A stretch of 64,000 nt of DNA from Gossypium raimondii (lineage: Eukaryota > Streptophyta > Magnoliopsida > Malvales > Malvaceae). This document shows, piece after piece, positions 56,237 to 64,000 of the stretch. The position numbers and the translations under genes were made by a program. The notes under the pieces were generated by a model, which worked only from the letters and a program-made list of their open reading frames with translations, was not told the origin of the DNA and searched no databases. Location: positions 22,754,001-22,818,000 of the forward strand of contig NC_068569.1 of assembly GCF_025698545.1 (NCBI RefSeq), given 5' to 3'. How positions within the stretch are numbered: position 1 is the stretch's first letter; each line of letters opens with the position of its first letter.

Positions 56237-59171
56237 TATAATGGCCCAAATTCAAGGTTATCGGAATAGTGGTTTCGTAACCACAAATCTGATTTAAAGA
56301 GAAATTTATTTTAATATTTTTACATGAATATTGATATGACAGGAGAATCGTATGAAAATATCGATAGAAAATTTTACCGATTTAGTGGTTAGTTAGAAAA
56401 AGAAATTATTGAAGAAATTGGGTAAAAACAAGGTATCGAGACCTTGATCTCGTAAAACTGAGTCAAAAATATTTTTATAAATATTTATGAAATGTTAGAA
56501 ATATGGTATTAAAATTTCGTTAGAAAATTTTAATGTTTAGGTAGTCAATTAAGTGAAAAAGGACTAAACTGAAAAAGGTGTAAAAGGTACTAGAAAGATT
56601 AAATAGCTCAATTGTTAAATAAGGAGGGACATAAATTGAAATAAGCCCAAAAGGAGATATTTTGGGCGGCATAAACTTAGAAAAATCAGGAGAATTGGAG
56701 AATTAAGGGTAAAATTGAAATATTGCAAAATTTACTTTAAAAGTTAGGACTAAAGTGGAATTATCTAGAGTTCTCTTTATTTTTCTGCATTCTCATCAGC
56801 CAAAAACGTCCTAAGGGTTTATTCAAGCTGGTTTTTCATAAGTTTTGCACCATGTGAGTTAATCCTTGCCTTTTTCTTGTAATTTTTGTGTTTCTAAGAC
56901 TTTTACAACTAGGTCCTATTACTAAATTCATTAGTTTTTGATTTTATGAATGAAATTGAAAGTTGCTATGAATATGTGCTGGAAATTTATGATGAAATAG
57001 CATGAAATTGAAGCTTTAATCTGTTTATGAGATGATTTTATTAGGTAATTTCAATAGAAATTGATTTGTAGGACTTAATTGTGAAAAAGTTTGGAATTAA
57101 AGTCTAGTGCTAAAATTCTGATTTCCAAAGGTTATAAAATAGTTTAAAGTGAAATAATAAAGTGTTAATTGAGAAAAATCAGCTCAATTGAGAGGTTAAT
57201 TGAGCAGGGATGAAATTATCATTTATTGAAAGCTTAGGGGAAAAATGGTAATTAACATCATACACAAAAACAGTTTTGGACAGCAGCAGTAGGTTAACTT
57301 TGAAAAATTACCAAAAATTTTAGAAATTGAATTAGAGGATGAATAAAATATGAAATTAAAGCTTATTGAGTCTAGTTTCTTACAAAAGAAACGGTGTAAG
57401 CAATAGAATTGTAAATTATGAGATGTAGATTTTGTGAGACAATGTCAGAATGAATTCGGGTTCCTCTGTTTTGACTTTGGAAAATCATTAAAAATTATAC
57501 AAAAATTATTATGAGTTATAATTTTTATGCTTAGAATCCTTAATGAGTCTATTTTTAAAAGAAACAAACGGAAACATCATCCGAATTCTGTACAATGAGA
57601 TAATTAATTTTTAGTGAAGCGGGGTCGGAACTGTCAAACAGTGAAACAGGGGAAACTTTAAAGAATAAACTGTATTTATTGGCTAAACCAAAAAATCTAA
57701 AAATTTTATGATAGGAAGATATGTGAGTCTAGTTTCGGGAAAAATTAACGGATCTTAATTTGGAGTTCCGTAGCTCAAGATATAAATAATTTAGTGACTA
57801 TAACTCAATGAGTCAGCTTTGAATGTATTATAAATAATAATGGAATTATAGAGAATGTTACATATGAAAATGAAATGTATTAGATTAATGATTAAATTTA
57901 TTTATTTAGATTCAGAAAATTCAAATACGAAGCTAGATCGAGGAAAAGAAAAAGTTTGGGATTAGTAGATTTTTGTTTATGAACAAGTATCGAGGTAAGT
58001 TCGTGTAACTTGAATTATATTCTTAAATGCTTGAAATGTTTGTTATTGATGTGAATATGATTTGAATGTTCATTGTATGAACATGGATGAAACATTGATA
58101 TATTTGATAAAAAGGGGAAGAAATCCAGGTTGAATGGAAGGAAAATTCGATGGATCTTTGAAAAGGAATTGACGGTAAAAATGTTCTAGCCCGGACGGGT
58201 GATCCTATTCTGATATAGCCCTCCCGAAGAATATGTGGAAAATGGATTTAGCCCGGACGGGTAATCCGAATTAGAGTCTGAATTTAGCTTGGACTGGTAA
58301 TTTAGATCCAAGCTCATTAGAGTAATTGTCATTGCAGGGGATTTAGCCTGGACTGGTAATCCCGTTGTAAGGATGAGGTTCGCGGGAGTGTGCTCTCTGA
58401 AATAGAAATGTGCGCACATGAATATGAATTAACGGGCCCGGAATTGTATACTAAGTGTACCTCTGAAAATCCATCGAAATTTCGAGAAATTCAATGGGAT
58501 AAATATGAAGAAATAACAAGGAAATGGAAATCATGGTATTGATGAGCTCATCAATCATGAGATATATTATTGATACATGGAAATTATTGGACTAATTTGA
58601 ATGTTGAGTTTGTGCATGATAGGGGAATAATGTATTGAATGGATGTATGAATGTTTATTGCATCGTATTGAAAATATTAGGTAAGTATAAATCTTGTTAC
58701 ATAAGCTTACTAAGCACAAAGTGCTTACCCTGTTTCTTTTTCCCCTATTTTGTAGTGTTAAGAGCTCGGAGGCCAGATTCGGTCAGAGACGTATCACACT
58801 ATCAACCTCAAGATCTCGGTATATAAATAAACTTTATTTTGGAAATCAATGGCATGTATAAGCTAGTAAAGTAAATGTTAATGTGAAATGAATGTATGGT
58901 TAGCCATTGGTATGACTAACAAATTTTGGTTTTGGTATGTGATGAGGTTATCTTATGAATATGTTAAATCCATCTTAAAAATATGTTGAAATGGATTGGT
59001 TGTGTTGAATTAGTCTCGGTTTAAAATTGCAAGGAAGGTTAGAAATTTATAAAGGGGTTATATTGAGTTCAAAAAAAAAGAACTTTGAGATTTTGCGAAA
59101 AATTTATTCGGTAAAATCTGGTAATGCCTCATACTCTATTTTGGCGACGAATACGGGGAAAGGGTATTACA
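56237..59171 (+). mobile_element. LTR g: nested solo LTR (2935 bp)
   Basis: Its start, TATAATGGCCCAAATTCAAG, corresponds to TGTAATGGCCC in the reverse of LTR e (TG decayed to TA). It ends GGGGAAAGGGTATTACA. Flanks CGGTC (56232-56236) and CGGCC (59172-59176) form a target duplication with one C-to-T change at a CpG-rich site. It is nearly the same as LTR e, in inverted orientation. GTCCGGGCTAAAT-type tandem repeats lie at 58186-58370. Confidence 0.85.
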
Positions 59172-60196
59172 CGGCCGTGTTACCTGGCCGTGTGTCACAC
59201 ACGGTTGAGACACAAGCCCGTGTCTCTGCCCGTGTGGACAAAATAGGCCATTTTTCTAGCCATATTTCTCACCCAATTTGTCTTCCACCTACATTAACAC
59301 TTTGAGTTAAGGCTGACTTAGGCAAGTTTGGACGAACGGATCGCCTAAGGCCGCACGGATCGCGAGATAAAAGGTCTAGCCCCGTGACAAGTGGTATCCG
59401 AGCTGTTGGTTCGAACCAAGTGATGTCCGAGTTATTGGTTCGAAGGCACCGTTGGGATGTCTTTAACACATCAACAAGCCACAACAAAGCAATCAAAACA
59501 AGCCATAATCGTGTCCTAAACATAATATATCAATACATACCAACCATAACAATGCCATATATATATACATACCATATAAAATCCAAACAAATGACTAATC
59601 TTAACAAAATATTTATATGCCAACATTGGCCAATTTAGCCTATACATGCCATTCTAATCAAAATAATTTATTATATATACCGAAATGGGACGATGGATAG
59701 TGTGATGTGGCTTTGACCAGCTTCCAACCTTAACGAGCTTTCGAGTTACTATAAACCAGGGAAAATAAAACAGAGTAAGCATTTAATGCTTAGTAAGTTC
59801 GTATAACATGGAATTTAACTTACCATTTAATCACATTAAAGGTAAGCATTCTAAGCATATTCAAATCAAATTGGCTAAAAGCCCTAACACATATCCTCAT
59901 CAACTATGTTAGTTATGTATTTCATATGAATATCAAGAAACATGTATGAGCTCAACAATAATAAAATTTCCATATACATATACTTTCCACATCATGTGTC
60001 CATATAACATGTACAAATAATATCCATGTATTTCAAATATATTTTCGTAATAATTCGTCTTGAATTCAGATTGTCTCATATTATAACTTTTCCCGTTGAA
60101 CCATTTAAATATCATTGGATACATGGGTAGTACATACGAAGTGTACAAATCTGCAATCCATCAATTCATATACAGTTATGCCCATATGAGCATATA

Positions 60197-60396
60197 ATGG
60201 GGAAACTCTTTCGAGCCATGAAACGGGAAGCTTATGTGAGCCATATAACGGGAAGCTTTTGCGAGCCAATTATTGGGAAGCTCATACGAGCCATAAACGG
60301 GAAGCTCAAGAGAGCCAAATATCAGGAAGCTCATGAGAGCCATGTAATGGGATGCTCATAAGAGTTAAATAACGGGATGCTCTTGCGAGCTGTGGT
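60197..60396. repeat. 28-bp tandem repeat in LTR f, about 7-8 copies
   Basis: Units of the form CGGGAAGCTCATACGAGCCA with 1-5 changes each. This is the LTR f version of the variable tandem repeat found at a similar place in the other LTRs. Confidence 0.85.
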
Positions 60397-61109
60397 GTGT
60401 CCACAACACATGCAGGACCACAATACTTCTTAGATTCAAACGGGATTTGATACTTGTTAGATATCTTTGGATATGTGATCAATATTTATACATTTCATAA
60501 ACATAACATTCAATTTAACATATAAACATATAATTTAGTTACACGAACTTACCTCGACAAGTGTTCGTATACACAAAAGCTACTAATCCAAAACTTTCTC
60601 TTTTCCTCTATCTAACTCCGTATTGTGTTTATTTGGATCTAATTAAGCAAAATAAGCTTGCTTGAGCTCAACTATCATGACTAGGGTTTCCATCTCTTAT
60701 TTTTAGGAAAGATGATGAAAATGATGATATTTTTACTATTTAATTCATTTATCATATTTTATTTAATCATCTTTTAGAATTAACTTTAATAATTTACTAA
60801 TTTCCAATGATGAATAATTATTCTTATCTACTAACTCCACTAAATGGTCTATTTTTCATATAAGGATCTCAAATTTTGAATTTCATAGCTATTTAATACC
60901 TTTAGCTACTAGAATTTAACTTTTGCATTTTATGCAATTTGGTCCTTTTCATCAAATTAAACATGTAATCGGTAAAATTTCTTAACGAAATTTTCATGTG
61001 ATATTTCTATCATACTATATACCATAAAATAATATTAAAATAAATTTTCTTCCTGTCATTTGTGGTCCGAAAACCAGTGTTTCGATTTTACTGAAAACAG
61101 GCTGTTACA

Positions 61110-61558
61110 CTGATAATTTGGTTAAGGTAGATTCAGGATATGTTGCTGTAGGGGGAGTATTGAGGGATGAATGGAGGAAGTGGATTATGGGTTTTAATAG
61201 AAGATTGGGGAGATGTACTATATTTGAGGCAAAACTATGGGGTATTTTAGATGGCTTGTCATTGCTACAAGGAAGGAAATGTGACAGAGTATTGATGCCA
61301 ACATATAGTTTGGAAGTCATTGAAGCAATAAAGGAGTTCAATTCGAAGACTTCCAACTTGGCCTTGATCAGATGAATTTATCAACATCTGAAGACTGTCG
61401 ACCATTGGTTACTACAATATATCCCAAGAGAGGAAAATAGAGAAGCTGGTTGAATGGTTAAATTGGCTTTTGACAAAGAAGAAGGGCTAAAGTTGTTTGT
61501 GGGATGCCCTAGTGATTTAGTTTAATTGATTGTATTTTTTTTTCACCAAAAAAAAAAG
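61110..61558 (+). mobile_element. LINE RNase H end, continuation of the 53966-55768 fragment
   Basis: It reads TDNLVKVDSGYVAVGGVLRD, then EWRKWIMGFNRRLGRCTIFE, AKLWGILDGLSLLQ and, after a stop, HWLLQYIPREENREAG. This is the plant LINE RVT_3 RNase H domain with its first catalytic Asp (VDSG) and Glu (FEAKLWGI). Deleting LTR f and one CTGAT rejoins HLRTD with NLVKVDSG. In-frame stops (after LALIR, and after REAG) show decay. A TTTCACC then A10 run ends near 61558 and is the LINE poly(A) tail. Confidence 0.82.
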
Positions 61559-62997
61559 TAATAACCAAACTCCTTTAAAAACTCTTATAAAAATGATTAA
61601 AAAGACAAAAAAGTCTCGTAGACATTAATTAATGACGTGAAAGTTAACGTTATGTGTGACATGGTAACTGGCATAAAAATAATGATGTAACAATTAACTT
61701 GACGCTTGACATTAAAAAATGTTGACATGGAGAACTTAATTTATTTTTAAAAATTATAAAATTATAGAAAAATAAATATAGAAAATTATTTTATAATAAA
61801 GTGTAATAAATTTAAAAATTTAATAATATTGAACTTTTAAATAGATTTCTAAAAATTTTCTAAAATTTGTATAATTTCAAGTAATTTTAAAAATTATTTT
61901 AATAAAATGTTGCTATCCCCCAACATTTTGTTATAGCTTAGTCGATCATTTTCAGCTTTTATTACATCACTCTCTTCAGCCAAAATCATTACTCATCACT
62001 CACATTAACTATAGTTGTTGGTAGGGATCGGACTAATTGGCGAATAAGTTAGATTGAAAACTCGTTAATTATCGGTCTAGACGAAAAATTGAATCAAAAT
62101 TTGAGCAGATATTTCAATATTTAACTGAGCTAAAAATCGATTTAGCTTTTTAATAATTTTAGGGGGGATAACCATGGAAATTGGAGAGCAAGAGCGAGGG
62201 GTTTCCTTTGGCGCCAAAAGGCGGTCGTCAGCGGCGGTTTGAGGTCAGGAGCATTGCAGACAGAGAAGCATGAAAGTCTAAGTGTGAATCTAAAATAATT
62301 CTCAGTCCTGTCATTATCAACCTTTAAATTTCTCCTATTCAACAACAATCAAAAGATGGCATATGCAATAAAACAATCAACTCCGAAAATGACTGGTGTT
62401 TCCATTAAATCATCTTGACATAAAATAGGATCAGTGATTAAAGTGATTTCATGGATTAAGTGTATTATTCATCCTAACTTCTCCACAAAAAGCTTGCTTG
62501 CAAGGAAGAGTAGATGGATTATAAGAGGAAAACTTATTTTTGGCTGATCTTGGAGCTATAAGTAAGCCATTGCTTTTAGTGTAATTTAAACCCTACATTT
62601 TAATGGAGAATTCTAAAGCAGTAATCAATGCCATTGTAAGTAAAAGAACTGAAACAAGTAGAGAACACAAAACAGCTGCAACAATCATATTTTAGACATG
62701 AAAATGATCGAGGGATGTTTTATAGAAAGCCACGATGACCCCTACTGGCTATTTCAATCACCATTTTTGGCTTATGGACACCATATTATACGTGCTGTGA
62801 ATAAATTAGTCCATTGCTTTTACTTAGTGGGAACCCATTAAGACACCCTCCGAGTTAGGCTCCATACATGTTTAAATTGAAGATTTAAGAATAATTAAAA
62901 CCTATGGTCCTTGGACTTGTGTGCGAGTGTTGGAACACAAAGTGAATATGATAAATTCAAATCCTTTGTAAATACACACTTTTGTCTGTAAAGGACA
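61559..62997. other. Non-coding spacer and 3' flank of the glyoxal oxidase-like gene
   Basis: 61620-61760 has direct and inverted 'GACATGGTAACTGG/GTTAACGTTAT' words of a dispersed repeat. 62160-62290 is a short GC-richer island (GGCGCCAAAAGGCGGTCGTC) with no convincing frame. Nothing else is seen. Confidence 0.4.
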
Positions 62998-63003
62998 TTT
63001 ATT
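62998..63003 (-). terminator. Poly(A) signal AATAAA of the glyoxal oxidase-like gene
   Basis: Minus-strand AATAAA about 120 bases beyond the stop codon, in a U-rich context. Confidence 0.55.
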
Positions 63004-63122
63004 GATACAACATGGTATATACAAGTTCTATAAAAGCAACCAACTATGTCAGATTATACACACGGGAAGATAAAATCTTTATGAACATATAAAGTCTAAA
63101 GCATAAGCATTTTTCTTTACTG

Positions 63123-64000
63123 CTACTGCAATTTGACCCAAATGCCTTTGCTGGGAATGCCTTGATGGACCACAAATAAAAGATAAAACCCTGACGGCGC
63201 AAGATTACCCGAACGTGGTGTCGTGACATCAATGTCATACGTTGCTTTCCCCAAAGCCACCACCTTGTCGTTTCCAAGTACAAGCAACCTTTGATTCATA
63301 GAGAATGAATGTGTGTTGAAAGCCGGCGCCACCATTGTTACCGACACCTGGTTTTTAGCTACTTTTCCGGTAATCACCACTCGAACAGTTAATTTTGTGC
63401 CGTATTTGATTCCGGACATTGACTTTGGAGCAGTGATTGTGGGTCTTATGTTGTTGAATTTAGTGTCTAAATATGCCGGAGAGAATGCCTCTAAGCTTAG
63501 TTCAGTAGGGAAAAGAACACCCGTGAGGTTGTAAAATGCGTGGGGATTGCTTCCTCCTACTAAAACTCTGCCATCACGAAGCAATGCGGCTGTGGAATGG
63601 TACAAACGTGGAACGGTTGTCGGATTTTGTGTCTCGAACCGTGTCCCAATTTTGTTATCAGGCTTGTACAATACCGGGTTCAAAACCGGGTTCCGACCCA
63701 ATTCCCATCCTGCTGTTCCTGAACCTGCTCCATTGATGAGCAAGACATTGCCGTTCGGGAGCAATATCATGTCACCCATAACTCTAGCTAAAGGCATGGT
63801 CTCCATGACCCACTGTGGATTCGGGTCGGTTATTTTGATCCTGGCACAAGTATTCAAGGCTCCAATGAACTTCCCACGTACAGCTTGAACATAAGATCCT
63901 TTTGGAGCACCCCCACAAACCAATACTTCAGCTTGAATGGCTGCCGCTTTCAAGTTCTTCAGTGGAAGCAAAATGGCCGAACCAGTGCTCGGGTAGCTTC
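63123..64000 (-). CDS. Glyoxal/galactose oxidase-like copper-radical oxidase (GLOX type), C-terminal part
   Basis: 292 codons open to the window edge; the 5' part lies beyond 64000. Plant GLOX proteins are secreted oxidases of about 540-600 residues that oxidise aldehydes or sugars and yield H2O2. The visible part begins SYPSTGSAILLPLK (kelch-like N-terminal propeller), then VLVCGGAPKGSY, ARVMGDMILLPNGNVLLING, and PRLYHSTAALLRDGRVLVGG, whose Tyr-His pair (genomic 63602-63597) matches copper ligands Tyr495/His496 of galactose oxidase. The C-terminal DUF1929 domain follows (FSPAYLD, RPTI), and VVHQGIPS supplies the third ligand His (63167-63165). The stop TAG is at 63123. The Cys-Tyr cofactor residues should lie upstream and are not visible. 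No damage in the visible part. Confidence 0.92.
   Translation of the reverse strand, partial: SYPSTGSAILLPLKNLKAAAIQAEVLVCGGAPKGSYVQAVRGKFIGALNTCARIKITDPNPQWVMETMPLARVMGDMILLPNGNVLLINGAGSGTAGWELGRNPVLNPVLYKPDNKIGTRFETQNPTTVPRLYHSTAALLRDGRVLVGGSNPHAFYNLTGVLFPTELSLEAFSPAYLDTKFNNIRPTITAPKSMSGIKYGTKLTVRVVITGKVAKNQVSVTMVAPAFNTHSFSMNQRLLVLGNDKVVALGKATYDIDVTTPRSGNLAPSGFYLLFVVHQGIPSKGIWVKLQ

Larger units (their letters stand above)
55769..61109 (-). mobile_element. LTR f: solo LTR in the LINE, itself interrupted by LTR g
   Basis: TGTAACACCCCTAATCTGAA at the left and ACAGGCTGTTACA at the right, flanked by a perfect CTGAT duplication (55764-55768 and 61110-61114). Without the nested LTR g it is about 2.4 kb. 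It is rich in 'ACACGGCCGTGT'-like words on both sides of LTR g (55990-56230 and 59172-59235). It contains about eight 28-bp 'GGGAAGCTCATACGAGCC' units at 60197-60396 and a PBS-like TGGTATCCGAGC at 59392-59403. No gag or pol frames. Confidence 0.85.

Noticed and set aside
59405..59450. GGTTCGAAC words resembling a tRNA B box
   Set aside because: No A box or cloverleaf around them. They lie in LTR f.
60197..60396. Regular repeats resembling a CRISPR array
   Set aside because: Head-to-tail 28-bp repeats without spacers, in plant LTR sequence.
62142..62348. 68-codon minus-strand frame in a GC-richer patch
   Set aside because: No recognisable domain or transit-peptide continuation, and no splice site leading to a second exon.

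Overview
This window is plant nuclear DNA, AT-rich and dominated by retrotransposon debris. Several things point to a dicot: spliced genes with short introns, plant-only gene families (SAUR, plant mobile domain, plant-type glyoxal/galactose oxidase), LINEs with a C-terminal RNase H, and many LTRs opening TGTAACA and closing TGTTACA. The LTR families look like those of Malvaceae, and cotton (Gossypium) is my best guess; that is an inference and not proven here.

Layout. 1-9.4 kb: a broken MULE transposase fragment, then four fragments of plant-mobile-domain (PMD/MAIN-like) genes. The longest (minus strand, about 2.58-6.43 kb) is split by a 2.26-kb LTR. 9.4-17.3 kb: a LINE tail, a 1.1-kb hAT-like element with a G-rich internal repeat, and a 1.1-kb foldback element. 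17.4-18.0 kb: an intact SAUR gene (minus). 18.1-23.4 kb: a MITE with GC-rich ends, a 158-bp tandem duplication and a GC-rich island. 23.4-28.9 kb: a minus-strand LINE tail cut twice by LTRs. 29-35 kb: Copia-like LTR remnants and non-coding DNA. 35.2-39.5 kb: a complete 16-exon RCC2-like gene (minus), the main protein-coding gene here. 40.0-42.9 kb: a plus-strand PMD pseudogene carrying a hAT-like insertion. 43.1-48.9 kb: two LTR units. 49.4-49.8 kb: a MITE. 51.3-52.8 kb: a non-coding transcription unit with a site II/TATA/telo-box promoter and at least three C/D-box snoRNAs. 54.0-61.5 kb: a LINE split by an LTR that itself holds another LTR. 63.1-64.0 kb: the 3' part of a glyoxal oxidase-like gene (minus), which continues past the window edge.

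How it fits together. The functional content is housekeeping: a chromatin/GTPase-regulator-like RCC1 protein, an auxin-responsive SAUR, a secreted copper-radical oxidase, and an rRNA-methylation-guide snoRNA cluster. The snoRNA cluster is the least expected item. One guide is a 13-nt perfect complement to the conserved 25S rRNA ACAGGGAUAACUG stretch, and another an 11-nt complement to 18S ACCGUCCUAGU. The rest is an unusually readable record of nested transposition. Insertions can be undone on paper, because the broken LINE or PMD reading frames rejoin across one copy of the target-site duplication, and because the two inverted PMD copies act as empty-site references for each other.
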